Below, piece by piece: positions 1 to 8,586 of a stretch of DNA of 64,000 bases. The notes under the pieces are model-generated. The model saw only the letters and a list, made by a program, of their open reading frames with translations. It was not told the origin of the DNA and searched no databases. Location: contig NZ_JABASS010000009.1 in assembly GCF_016107545.1 (NCBI RefSeq), positions 1 to 64,000 of the forward strand. Direction: 5' to 3'. A program made the translations under genes and the position numbers. The stretch is from Psychrobacter namhaensis (lineage in GTDB: Bacteria > Pseudomonadota > Gammaproteobacteria > Pseudomonadales > Moraxellaceae). The stretch's first letter is position 1; the number at the start of each line of letters is the position of its first letter.

Positions 1-87
1 TAACGCTTTTAGAATCCCCCATTTGAGCGCGGCGAAAGTGGTGGGAGTATGTCAAAAAAGCCCATTATCCTTAATGAGGAAAAAACT

Positions 88-624
88 ATGATTTATCAGT
101 ATTTAGACAAAGTGCCTGAATTTGCCGTGCCATTTAACGGTTGGGTGGCAGACTCAGCTCAAGTGATGGGTGATGTATATTTGGGTCATCAAGCCAGTGT
201 TTGGTTTGGCGCAGTGATTCGCGGTGATAACGAACGCGTCCACATTGGTGACTATAGCAACGTGCAGGAAAACAGCGTTATCCATACCGATGCGGGTATT
301 GAGGTAAAAGTTGGCAACTATGTCACCATTGGTCATTTAGCGATGCTCCATGGCTGCGAAATCGGCGATAATAGTTTGATCGGTATTGGGGCGATCGTGC
401 TAAACCATGCCAAAATTGGCAAAAACTGTATCATTGGTGCCAATGCTTTGGTCACCGAAGGTAAAGAGATTCCCGATAATTCTCTTGTCATGGGCTCGCC
501 TGCCAAAGTCGTCAAAACACTGACCGATGAGCAAGCTGCTATGTTGAGAATGTCAGCGGAGCACTATGCTGAGCGCTGCCAGAAGTTCAAAACGGGCCTA
601 AAAGAAATCGCCATGCCAAGCTAA
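88..624 (+). CDS. gamma-class carbonic anhydrase family protein (YrdA/PaaY-like)
   Basis: Cytoplasmic left-handed beta-helix protein of the gamma carbonic anhydrase-like family, about 178 aa, the usual length. The hexapeptide-repeat pattern (hydrophobic-G-x-x pairs such as VYLG, VHIG, VKVG, CEIG, AKIG) runs through most of the protein. The three expected metal-binding histidines are visible in VIHTD and in GHLAMLHGC. The frame is open back to an ATG at 49, but I prefer the ATG at 88: a GAGGA Shine-Dalgarno lies 7 bases before it, and the protein then begins MIYQYLDK as family members do. Many bacterial YrdA/PaaY homologues have weak or untested anhydrase activity, so zinc binding is safer to claim than catalysis. 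It stands alone, convergent with the next gene. Confidence 0.85.
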   Translation: MIYQYLDKVPEFAVPFNGWVADSAQVMGDVYLGHQASVWFGAVIRGDNERVHIGDYSNVQENSVIHTDAGIEVKVGNYVTIGHLAMLHGCEIGDNSLIGIGAIVLNHAKIGKNCIIGANALVTEGKEIPDNSLVMGSPAKVVKTLTDEQAAMLRMSAEHYAERCQKFKTGLKEIAMPS

Positions 625-697
625 GCGTTAGCCAATAGCGGAGTCGTATAAAAAGTGAGTGGGTGATATTGGGCGATCTTTTTATATTTTTTAGGCG

Positions 698-1147
698 TTA
701 AGTCATCAGCATCATCACCAGCCAAATAATGGCAAAAATGATAATGCCAATGATAAGTCCGCGAAAAATATCATGGCGTACAGAGTAGTTGTTGAGATAA
801 TTATTGTTATTGGCTGTTTCATCGATATTTAGTGCGTTAATGCTTTCTGCCCCAGCGGATTTGCCAACGATGAACCCCATTAAAGCGCCAAGTAGCAACA
901 TAAAAGGCGTGAACAACCAAAAAATCTCGCCGTTACCAATACCAACTATTGAGCGAATGACCACAATGGCCAGATCGATCAGCAAACCGCCAAAGCCATA
1001 CATGACTCCGTTCAAGAGTGCATAAAGCATACGGTCTAAGGGTGACTGATAACGGTTACCTAACTGCCGCTGTCTGATTTCTCTGATTGAGCGAGCAGGT
1101 CGACGTGGTTTATTCGGCAAATCGGTTTTATTATTAGGCGATGGCAT
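698..1147 (-). CDS. hypothetical inner-membrane protein
   Basis: I do not recognise this 149 aa protein. The N-terminal ~40 residues are basic and proline-rich (PNKPRRPAR), suggesting a cytoplasmic tail. Three hydrophobic stretches follow: about residues 46-70 (GVMYGFGGLLIDLAIVVI), 75-95 (IFWLFTPFMLLLGALMGFIVG) and a C-terminal segment 128-149 (GLIIGIIIFAIIWLVMMLM). A polar asparagine-rich loop (around TANNNNYLNNY) separates the second and third. The layout predicts three membrane helices. It is convergent with the carbonic anhydrase-like gene and shows no operon partner. The function is unknown. Confidence 0.6.
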   Translation of the reverse strand: MPSPNNKTDLPNKPRRPARSIREIRQRQLGNRYQSPLDRMLYALLNGVMYGFGGLLIDLAIVVIRSIVGIGNGEIFWLFTPFMLLLGALMGFIVGKSAGAESINALNIDETANNNNYLNNYSVRHDIFRGLIIGIIIFAIIWLVMMLMT

Positions 1148-1347
1148 AGGGTTCTCTGAGCTTTTTATTCAATATGCTAGATACAGTAAGCTACCATAAT
1201 GTTGCTTGGCAAGCAGTAGCGTTTTGAAAGCTTACTCATCAAATTTTTTATTCATAAAACCACCGTTTCTGTTTTCCAAACCGTTTATAACAAACATGGT
1301 TTGTATTAAAAATACCACTCTTTAATAAACAAAATTAAGGCACCTCT

Positions 1348-2049
1348 ATGCAGGCGACACAATTCCAAAATGCGCAAAAAGAACTGGCACTTTTTGACTT
1401 AGACCATACGTTGCTCGATGTCGATAGCGACTATCTGTGGGGCGAATATATCGTCAAGCATAACCTCGTCGACGAAGCCGAATATCGCACGGCCAACCAG
1501 AAGTTTTACCAAGACTATATCGAAGGCACACTGGATGCGACAGAATACAACGAATTTGTCGCGCAGTTTTTGAGTAGCTTGCCGTTGGATCGGCTTGATG
1601 AGCTAAGAGAAGACTATATCAAGTCTGAGATTGAGCCGCATATCCGCCCAAAAGCGATGGAGGTGCTCTGTCAGCACATCGAGCAAGGGCACGATGTGGT
1701 GATTATTTCTGCCACCAATGATTTTGTGGTGTCTGCGATTGCCAAACGGTTTGGTATTGCAAAAGCCAATGTATTGGCAACGCCGCTGGAAATAAAAAAT
1801 GAGCGTTATACGGGTAAGCTCACCGATAAACCAAATTTTCAAGCAGGTAAGATATATCATTTAGATAAGTGGCTAAATAAGCAGCAAGTGGCTGGCATAA
1901 CGTTTGAGAAGACTTATGCGTATTCAGACTCTAAAAATGACATTCCATTATTGGAATGGGCCGATGTGGCGGTCTGTGTGTCACCTGATGAGGCACTACA
2001 TGCGCATGCCTTAGCGCATCGCTGGGCAGTGGAGGATTGGTCACTATAG
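1348..2049 (+). CDS. HAD-IB family phosphatase (SerB-like)
   Basis: Haloacid dehalogenase-superfamily hydrolase of subfamily IB, 233 aa. Motif I is DLDHTLLDVDSDYLWGEY near residue 17: the first Asp is the nucleophile and the second the acid/base. Motif II is the VIISAT Ser/Thr segment near residue 118. The conserved lysine region and motif III (YSDSKNDIPLLE, near residue 192) supply the Mg2+-binding aspartates. This arrangement matches the TIGR01490-type family, which is related to phosphoserine phosphatase. The real substrate cannot be read from the sequence. It is a single gene, preceded by AAGG before the ATG, and followed by a palindromic repeat element before prfB. Confidence 0.85.
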   Translation: MQATQFQNAQKELALFDLDHTLLDVDSDYLWGEYIVKHNLVDEAEYRTANQKFYQDYIEGTLDATEYNEFVAQFLSSLPLDRLDELREDYIKSEIEPHIRPKAMEVLCQHIEQGHDVVIISATNDFVVSAIAKRFGIAKANVLATPLEIKNERYTGKLTDKPNFQAGKIYHLDKWLNKQQVAGITFEKTYAYSDSKNDIPLLEWADVAVCVSPDEALHAHALAHRWAVEDWSL

Positions 2050-2140
2050 GGTGTTTAATGTGGGGAGAGTCACAATTAGCCAACTATTTAGCGTCAATCT
2101 AATTTAAACTAGCGCCCTAGCGTTCATTCACTATCAACAG

Positions 2141-2242
2141 GATACAACATAGCTGCTGATATAAATGTTACTTGCGTGCTGTGTCTACGCTGACAGAGGC
2201 TGCGCAACATTTATGTCAGCAGCGCGTCACTATTTACGTATC
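2141..2242. repeat. palindromic intergenic repeat, copy 1
   Basis: A ~102 bp element bounded by GATAC (2141-2145) and GTATC (2238-2242). It contains an 18-base inverted repeat (2152-2169 against 2206-2223) with one mismatch, around a 36-base centre containing TCTACGCTGACAGAGGCTGC. A second copy with the same ends, arms and centre lies at 3744-3842. It carries no ORF and sits between the HAD phosphatase and prfB. It resembles a REP/MITE-type non-autonomous element, which is inference from structure. Confidence 0.75.
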
Positions 2243-2301
2243 AATTTTATTTTGTACCGACTATAGTTATTTATTTTTATTAAAAAAGCACAGGACTATT
2301 T

Positions 2302-3397
2302 ATGGAAATCAACCCGTATCAAGAAAAAATCAAAGACTTGTCTGAGCGCGGACAGGACTTGCGGAGGTATCTTTGACTTCGATGGTAAGCAAGAACGCCT
2401 AGAAGAAGTCAATTTAGAATTAGAAAACCCTGAGCTTTGGAATGATCCAGAGCGTGCGACCAAGATTAATAAAGAAAAAAGTCATCTTGATGGGGTCATC
2501 GATGTGGTGGTCTCTCTTGAAACCACGCTAGAAGATGCGTCTGCCATGCTTGAGCTGGCGGTAGAAGCTGAAGATGAATCGCTACTTGCCGATGTGCAAG
2601 CGGAGCTGGATCACGCTGAGACGCGCGTGGCTGATTTAGAGTTTCGCCGTATGTTTAGCGGTGAGATGGATCCGAACAATTGCTATTTGGACATTCAGTC
2701 GGGCAGTGGCGGCACCGAAGCGCAAGACTGGGCAGAGATGCTGCTGCGGATGTATACACGCTGGGCCGAAGCACATGGCTTTAAGGTGGATGTGATAGAA
2801 GTATCGGCAGGCAGTGTTGCTGGGATTAAATCAGCGACGATTGAGATTAAGGGCGACTATGCCTTTGGTTGGCTTCGTACCGAGATTGGCGTGCATCGTC
2901 TCGTCCGTAAGTCACCGTTTGATAGTAACAATGGTCGTCATACGTCATTTGCTGCGGTTTTTGTGTCTCCTGAAATTGATGATAATGTCGAGATTGATAT
3001 CAATCCAGCGGATTTACGCATCGATACTTATCGCTCATCAGGTGCCGGTGGTCAGCACGTGAACACCACTGACTCTGCTGTTCGTATCACCCATGAGCCT
3101 TCAGGCGTGGTAGTGACCTGCCAAAACGAGCGTAGCCAACACGGCAACAAAGCCACCGCGATGAAGATGCTACGTGCTAAGCTCTATGAGCTTGAGATGC
3201 AAAAACGCATGGAAAAACAGCAAGCGGTCGAAGACAATAAATCTGACGTAGGCTGGGGCAGTCAAATACGCTCTTATGTACTGGATGACTCGCGTATCAA
3301 AGACTTGCGTACGGGCGTTGAAACCTTTAACACGGGTGCCGTGTTAGATGGTGACCTTGATCAATTTATTGAAGCGAGTTTAAAAGCAGGTCTGTAA
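2302..3397 (+). CDS. prfB: peptide chain release factor 2, with programmed +1 frameshift
   Basis: RF2 terminates translation at UGA and UAA. The ATG at 2302 (AGGA six bases upstream) opens a 24-codon frame ending CTT TGA at 2371-2376. The body resumes in the +1 frame with GAC at 2375. The site reads GGAGG-TAT-CTT-TGA-C: an internal Shine-Dalgarno three bases before the slippery CTT, the classic RF2 autoregulatory frameshift. When RF2 is scarce the ribosome slips and makes full protein. The spliced product is 364 aa (E. coli RF2 is 365). The stop-codon recognition motif SPF is near residues 204-206 and the peptidyl-transferase-site GGQ near 249-251. An automatic call may start only at 2504 and miss the N-terminus. 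Confidence 0.97.
2363..2377 (+). promoter_or_regulatory. RF2 programmed frameshift signal
   Basis: The internal GGAGG (2363-2367), a three-base spacer, CTT and the in-frame stop TGA followed by C (2371-2377) form the recoding element. The spacing and the UGA-C stop context match the well-studied E. coli prfB site. Confidence 0.95.
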
Positions 3398-3438
3398 AAA
3401 TAACTTTGAAACATTTAAAATCTCATTAAGGACACATT

Positions 3439-3723
3439 ATGCTAAGCGTGAACAATTATTTTGACAATAAAGTAACGTCTATCGCCTTTCAAACAGCGAC
3501 CAAACCGGCTACCGTTGGGGTGATGGAAATTGGTGAGTACGAATTTGGCACCAGTGAATTTGAGACCATGAGTGTGGTCAGCGGAGCCTTGACCGTCAAG
3601 CTACCGGAAAGTGACGAGTGGCAAACGTTTAATGCTGGCGAGCAGTTTACCGTTGATGCCAACAAAACCTTCAACGTCAAAGTCGACGTAGAAACGGCTT
3701 ACTTATGCGTTTATGGTAAATAA
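3439..3723 (+). CDS. ppnP: pyrimidine/purine nucleoside phosphorylase (YaiE/DUF1255)
   Basis: Small single-domain cupin-like protein of 94 aa, the standard size for the PpnP (YaiE, formerly DUF1255) family. Family members phosphorolyse diverse nucleosides to free base and ribose-1-phosphate. The typical start ([17 protein letters not shown]), the central [19 protein letters not shown] and the GALTVKLP segments are all visible. It begins about 40 bases after the prfB stop with an AAGGA ribosome site, so it may share prfB transcripts. Downstream lie a repeat element and a rho-independent terminator at 3898-3932. Confidence 0.92.
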   Translation: MLSVNNYFDNKVTSIAFQTATKPATVGVMEIGEYEFGTSEFETMSVVSGALTVKLPESDEWQTFNAGEQFTVDANKTFNVKVDVETAYLCVYGK

Positions 3724-3743
3724 CGTTAATTCACTATAAAAAT

Positions 3744-3842
3744 GATACATAGCTGCTGAAATAAAGGTTACTTGCTTACTTTGTCTACGCTGACAGAGGC
3801 TGCGCAAAATGTATTCCAGCAGCGCGTCAATATTAGCGTATC
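3744..3842. repeat. palindromic intergenic repeat, copy 2
   Basis: A 99 bp copy of the element at 2141-2242, again bounded by GATAC and GTATC. The arms are 3752-3769 and 3806-3823 and the centre TCTACGCTGACAGAGGCTGC is identical. The arms are more diverged than in copy 1. It lies between the ppnP stop and the ppnP terminator. Confidence 0.75.
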
Positions 3843-3897
3843 CACGCTATTTGTGCTGACGGTAGCGTTTTTAGGTTAAAGCTGTACTTAATACAAT

Positions 3898-3932
3898 CAA
3901 CGCCAAGTGTTTATCGCTTGGCGTTTTTTTTA
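3898..3932 (+). terminator. rho-independent terminator after ppnP
   Basis: Stem AACGCCAAG / CTTGGCGTT with a short loop, followed by a run of eight T. Confidence 0.85.
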
Positions 3933-4006
3933 ATACTAATGTGAAAGCCTCCAAAGATTAGCGCCAATTGTTAAAATAGGTTTTTACAGAGAATTACACT
4001 TTATCC

Positions 4007-5197
4007 GTGGCAAATAAACAGCAAAAAAAACCGTCGTTTATTAAGCTAAAACGTCTAATGTCTCAAACGAGTGTTTTTATGACCAAAGCAAATGAGCAAA
4101 CGGGCAAGCAAGATGTGCGCCATGATTATGAACACTTGGCTCGGCTAGCAAATTTACGCTATGTTAGTGATGATGAGCCAGGCTACGAGCGCAGGCGTTG
4201 GGGGCGCGGTTTTACCTATCGTGACGCGACTGGCAAAACAGTGAAAGACAAAGCACTGCGTCAGCGATTTGAGGCGCTGGTAATACCGCCCATGTGGACA
4301 GAGGTTTGGATATGCCAAGACGAAAAAGGTCACCTGCAATCGACGGGACGCGATGAGAAAGCACGTAAACAGTATCTGTATCATCCAGAGTGGGATCGCG
4401 TACGCGACCAAGCCAAGTTTGATGCAATGATAGGTTTTGCAGAGGCATTGCCAAACTTGCGTGCTCAAGTTGAAAAAGACTTGGAGGCGACGTCGCTGTC
4501 ACGAGAAAACGTCCTCGCGGCGGTGGTCAAATTATTAGAGACCACCTTGATACGTATCGGCAATAGCCGTTATGCCAAGCTGAATAAAAGCTACGGTCTT
4601 AGTACCTTACGGAGTAAGCATGTGAGTGAAACGGACACGGGTCTGGCGTTTGATTTCGTTGGTAAAAGTGCCAAGGAGCATCACGTTGAATTGCAAGATG
4701 AGCGTTTGATTGAGATTGTACAAGCGTGCTCTGATTTGCCAGGCTATCAGGTTTTTAAGTATTTGGATGAGCATGGTCACAAGCAAGTCGTCGATAGCGC
4801 CGACATCAATGAGTATCTACGGACACACATTTGCACCAATGACAGCAGTGGCGAGATGTACAGTGCAAAGGATTTTCGTACGTGGATGGCCAGTGTTTTG
4901 GCGGCCAGTCACTTGTATGATGAACTGCAAACGTCCGCAGGCAAAGCCATATTAGCCAGCGCGCCCAACAGCAATGAGCGCCAACAACTGATCACTGATA
5001 TGGTGAAAAGTGTGGCAGAAGCGCTAGGCAATACGCCAGCTGTCTGCCGCGCCTCTTATATTAATCCTAGGATTATTGAGCGATTTTTAGCAGGGCAATT
5101 TTTCGAGCCTTATAAACAGGCACGCCGTGGCCATACCAATCAATACCAAAACTGCGAAGAGAAAGCGCTGCTTGGGTTTTTGCTTGCTGACGTTTAA
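4007..5197 (+). CDS. type IB DNA topoisomerase
   Basis: Bacterial poxvirus-like topoisomerase IB, which relaxes supercoils by nicking and resealing one strand through a 3'-phosphotyrosyl link. With the GTG start at 4007 it is 396 aa. The N-terminal domain opens with the hallmark YVSDDEPGYERRRWGRGF (about 52-69). The catalytic residues are visible: Arg202 (TLRSKH), Lys220 (FVGKS), Arg291 (FRTW) and the nucleophile Tyr351 (CRASYINP). The first ~25 residues are poorly conserved, so an ATG at 4058 or 4079 is a possible alternative start, and no strong Shine-Dalgarno decides it. The gene stands alone. Family members are sporadic in bacteria and usually non-essential. Confidence 0.9.
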   Translation: MANKQQKKPSFIKLKRLMSQTSVFMTKANEQTGKQDVRHDYEHLARLANLRYVSDDEPGYERRRWGRGFTYRDATGKTVKDKALRQRFEALVIPPMWTEVWICQDEKGHLQSTGRDEKARKQYLYHPEWDRVRDQAKFDAMIGFAEALPNLRAQVEKDLEATSLSRENVLAAVVKLLETTLIRIGNSRYAKLNKSYGLSTLRSKHVSETDTGLAFDFVGKSAKEHHVELQDERLIEIVQACSDLPGYQVFKYLDEHGHKQVVDSADINEYLRTHICTNDSSGEMYSAKDFRTWMASVLAASHLYDELQTSAGKAILASAPNSNERQQLITDMVKSVAEALGNTPAVCRASYINPRIIERFLAGQFFEPYKQARRGHTNQYQNCEEKALLGFLLADV

Positions 5198-5447
5198 GGC
5201 ATGCGTAGGGTGTTAAAGCACCAGATTTGCGCGTTTAGACATATTCTTTTACCTATCCATGAATAAGTTTTATCAACCACATAGGATGACAAAATAAAAA
5301 TGATACGTTATGTATTGAAATAATTATAGAAATGCGTTACTAATAGAGCACGTTAAATACGAATCTATCAAACGGGCATAGGATGTGACCGTCTTACCAT
5401 CATCACCCCATCTTAACCGTTACCTGCTATTGCTAAAGGATTAGCTT

Positions 5448-7151
5448 ATGAACACCACCTCTCAAACCTCTACTGTTACCGATGCAGAGTCTTCAGTCAC
5501 ACCAAAAAATTATACCGATTATTATAATAATTTCGACATGAATACACTGTTGATGGAAATCTTTGGTGAGCACTTAGACGATCGCCTAAATGCCTATATG
5601 GCTTGTTGTGGCCGTCATGTACGCGATGGCCGCGCTGATAGTATCGCGCTGGTACATGAAGATACAGCGGGCAATGTGACGCGCATGAGCTTTGCTGAGC
5701 TGGATCAGGCAAGTGCGCAAGTTGCCAACTTATTACAGTCTTATGGCGTAAAAGCGGGCGATAAGGTGGCGACCATGCTACCACGTACGCCTGAGCTGTT
5801 GACCGTCGTACTAGCAATATGGCGTATCGGCGCCGTGTATCAGCCACTATTTACCGCTTTTGGCTACGACTCTATCAAGTACCGGATGGACAAGGCCGAT
5901 ACCAAAGTCGTCTTTACCAATGTCGATAATCGCGGCAAATTTGAAGACTTGGCTGAGCAAACCAAAATGGTATTGGTAGGCGAGGCAGCAGACGCGCAAA
6001 CATGGGGCGATGATCACTATAGCCAGTCAGTGGCTGCACAGTCGCAGACTATAGAGCCTGTATTGCTCGATACTGATGCACCATTTTTGCAGATGTTTAC
6101 CTCGGGTACGGTGGGGAAATCTAAAGGCGTCAGCGTCCCATTGGCAGCGTTACCTGCCTTTTATTTGTATATGCGTTATGCCATTGACTTACGCGAAGAG
6201 GATCACTATTGGAACATGGCAGATCCAGGCTGGGCATATGGGTTGTACTATGCCATCACAGGGCCGTTATTATTGGGCGTCACTACTTATTTCAATGAAG
6301 CTGGGTTTGATGCGACCAATACTCGTGACTTTATGGCGCGTCATCAGATTACCAACTTGGCCTCTTCACCAACCGCGTTTCGCATGATGAAGTCTAGTGG
6401 CGTATTTGAGAACGTTCATGACGAGGCCAATGCCAAGCTGTCGCTACGCTGCGCCAACTCAGCAGGAGAGACTTTAAATACCGAGGTAGTTAATTGGGTT
6501 GAAACCTACTTAAACTGCAAGGTGTGTGATCAGTACGGTCAAACAGAAACTGGCATGACGTGCTGTGAGCATCATGCACTGGCACATGACTGTCCAGTGG
6601 GTTCGATGGGTATGGCGCTACCTGGGCATACACTCGTGGTACTAGATGATGATTTGAATGTGTTGCCTGATGGGGAGCAAGGGCAGTTGGCCGTTGTGGT
6701 CAGTCAATCGCCCGCGTTTTATTTCCGTGGTTATAGCTGGAATGAAAAGCAGGCGTTTGCTGGTGACTACTACCTAACGGGTGATGTGGTCGAGCGTCAT
6801 AGTGATGGCAGCTACTGGTTCTCAGGGCGCGATGACGATATTATCATTACAGCAGGCTACCGCGTGGGTCCCACCGATGTCGAAAACACCGTGTTAGAGC
6901 ATGAGGCAGTCGCAGAGTCAGCTGCGGTGGGTGTGCCAGATGAGGTGCGTGGGCATACCATCAAGGCTTATGTGGTACTAAAAGAGGGCATCGTGGGTAG
7001 TGACGAGATTGCTCAGCAAATTCAAGATCTCGTACGCAAACGTTTGTCGACTCATGCTTATCCGCGTGAGGTTGAGTTTGTGGCAGAGTTACCAAAGACA
7101 CCCAGTGGCAAAATTCAGCGCTTTTTACTGCGCAGTTTGTCTGCGGCGTAG
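5448..7151 (+). CDS. AMP-forming acyl-CoA synthetase
   Basis: ANL-superfamily ligase of 567 aa that activates a carboxylic acid to acyl-AMP and then acyl-CoA. The phosphate-binding loop is TSGTVGKSKGV (about 217-227). The QYGQTETG motif (about 364) and TGDVV ... SGRDDDII hinge segment follow, and the C-terminal catalytic lysine is in PKTPSGK. It resembles the acetyl/medium-chain acyl-CoA synthetase group; the exact chain length cannot be read. AAGGA eight bases before the ATG supports the start. The SDR gene begins 37 bases after its stop, suggesting a two-gene operon for activating and oxidising a fatty or aromatic acid. Confidence 0.88.
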   Translation: MNTTSQTSTVTDAESSVTPKNYTDYYNNFDMNTLLMEIFGEHLDDRLNAYMACCGRHVRDGRADSIALVHEDTAGNVTRMSFAELDQASAQVANLLQSYGVKAGDKVATMLPRTPELLTVVLAIWRIGAVYQPLFTAFGYDSIKYRMDKADTKVVFTNVDNRGKFEDLAEQTKMVLVGEAADAQTWGDDHYSQSVAAQSQTIEPVLLDTDAPFLQMFTSGTVGKSKGVSVPLAALPAFYLYMRYAIDLREEDHYWNMADPGWAYGLYYAITGPLLLGVTTYFNEAGFDATNTRDFMARHQITNLASSPTAFRMMKSSGVFENVHDEANAKLSLRCANSAGETLNTEVVNWVETYLNCKVCDQYGQTETGMTCCEHHALAHDCPVGSMGMALPGHTLVVLDDDLNVLPDGEQGQLAVVVSQSPAFYFRGYSWNEKQAFAGDYYLTGDVVERHSDGSYWFSGRDDDIIITAGYRVGPTDVENTVLEHEAVAESAAVGVPDEVRGHTIKAYVVLKEGIVGSDEIAQQIQDLVRKRLSTHAYPREVEFVAELPKTPSGKIQRFLLRSLSAA

Positions 7152-7188
7152 ACACAATCAACTCAAAATAAAAAAGTAAGGAACAATC

Positions 7189-7980
7189 ATGCAAATTGAA
7201 CAACACAGCTTTTTGGTGACAGGTGGCGCATCGGGTCTTGGCGAGTCAGTGGTACGTGCCATCATTGCTCAAGGCGGCAACGTCGTTATCGCTGATCTCA
7301 ATGACTCTGCTGGGCAAGCATTGGTCGATGAGCTGGGTGATAGAGCGCGTTTTGTCCGTTGTGATGTGACCCGTGGCGATGAGGTGCAAGCGGCAATTGA
7401 GATGGCTGAAAAAGCGTTTGGCGGCCTGCAAGGGTCGGTTAATTGCGCTGGTATCGCCGTCGTGCAAAAGCTGCTGGATCGTGACAATAATCCAGCGGAT
7501 CTTGAGTCCTTTAGTCGCGGGGTGAATATCAACCTTGTGGGTTCTTTTAACGTCGCGCGTTTGGTCGCGGCCAGTATTGCGAAGCGTGTGGCTCATGATA
7601 GTCATGCAGGAGCCACTGTAGAAAATAATATCGATCAGGGTGTCATTATTAACACAGCTTCTATCGCAGCCTTTGATGGTCAAGTGGGTCAAGCCAGTTA
7701 TGCTTCGTCCAAAGCGGGCGTGGTTGGTTTGACCTTACCGCTTGCTCGTGAGCTTGCGCGTCATGGTATCCGTGTCATGACCATCGCACCAGGTGTCTTT
7801 GCTACTCCGATGATGCAAAGTATCCCTGAAAAAGCGCGTGAGCAATTAGAGGCAGGTGTGCCTTATCCTAAGCGTTTAGGTAATCCAAATGAATTTGCCA
7901 AATTGGTCACCCACATCATTGACAATGCTTATCTAAACGGTGAGGTTATTCGTCTAGACGGAGCGATTCGTATGGTGTAG
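7189..7980 (+). CDS. SDR oxidoreductase, 3-hydroxyacyl-CoA dehydrogenase type-2-like
   Basis: Classical short-chain dehydrogenase of 263 aa. The NAD(P)-binding TGGASGLG is at residues 11-18, NCAG near 85, and the catalytic Ser (INTASIAAF) with YASSK follow. An Asp at the end of beta-2 (VVIADL) favours NAD(H). The sequence, including GVFATPM and the C-terminal NGEVIRLDGAIRM, resembles the 3-hydroxy-2-methylbutyryl/3-hydroxyacyl-CoA dehydrogenase type 2 (HSD17B10-like) group. It lies 37 bases after the acyl-CoA synthetase with its own AAGGA site, consistent with joint action on an acyl-CoA. The substrate assignment is inference. Confidence 0.85.
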   Translation: MQIEQHSFLVTGGASGLGESVVRAIIAQGGNVVIADLNDSAGQALVDELGDRARFVRCDVTRGDEVQAAIEMAEKAFGGLQGSVNCAGIAVVQKLLDRDNNPADLESFSRGVNINLVGSFNVARLVAASIAKRVAHDSHAGATVENNIDQGVIINTASIAAFDGQVGQASYASSKAGVVGLTLPLARELARHGIRVMTIAPGVFATPMMQSIPEKAREQLEAGVPYPKRLGNPNEFAKLVTHIIDNAYLNGEVIRLDGAIRMV

Positions 7981-8586
7981 TGCTTTTTAAGCACTGCCAA
8001 CTCCCTTTGAGTTTATCTTTCTTGTCTTATTCAACACTTTTGTACAAAGACTGACATAGCGCTTTGAGATATTATGATTAACTGCCGCACGGGTTAATGA
8101 TAAAGCTCCAAGCCTGTGTCATTTTTTATACGCAGCTTCTTACCTATACACACAGTTTTTTACCTATAAGCGCCAAACTGCTATCCAAAGTTTTTGGTAG
8201 ATCTTCTCTTAAATCAACGCTTTATTTTCTCTATAGTATTGAGTAAACCTTCTTCTCACTGTTTTTAATTTATACTCTTGAAATACCTGCTTAATGTGCC
8301 TATTAATGTTCTATGATGATATCATCACAATTAGTAGGGGTTTATGTGCCATGAAACAAGGCTATGCAACAAGACCACGAAGCAATGGTTTTTTTGCTAC
8401 TTACTAATAAGTCATTGTTTATGGTTGACAGCTTATATAGATGAGTTGAAATCTGGCACGTTACCCCCTATATAGATAACAGCTAATAGTGATGGATACT
8501 TGTGAAAATTGGTGATAAATACCGTATTTCCAGTATCTTATTTCATATCAACTGACTAAAAATACTAATTATAAAAGGACACCATA
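7981..8586 (+). other. 606-base gap upstream of clpB
   Basis: I see no convincing gene here. The region is AT-rich. A sigma32-like promoter for clpB lies at 8445-8473 (separate entry). A weaker CTTGAAA at 8277-8283, with CCTATTA 15 bases later, could be a second heat-shock promoter but is a poorer match. Confidence 0.5.
8445..8473 (+). promoter_or_regulatory. candidate sigma32 (heat-shock) promoter of clpB
   Basis: GTTGAAA at 8445-8451, a 12-base spacer, and CCCCCTATAT at 8464-8473 approximate the heat-shock consensus CTTGAAA / CCCCAT-T. It would start transcription about 105 bases before the clpB ATG. ClpB is a classic sigma32 regulon member, so the location fits. Prediction from sequence only. 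Confidence 0.55.

Noticed and set aside
1276-1302. CAAACC...GGTTTG inverted repeat before the HAD gene
   Set aside because: The arms are only six bases and AT-rich surroundings make this likely by chance.
2814-3062. Overlapping ORF inside prfB
   Set aside because: It is an out-of-frame reading of a strongly conserved RF2 coding sequence with no independent start signal.
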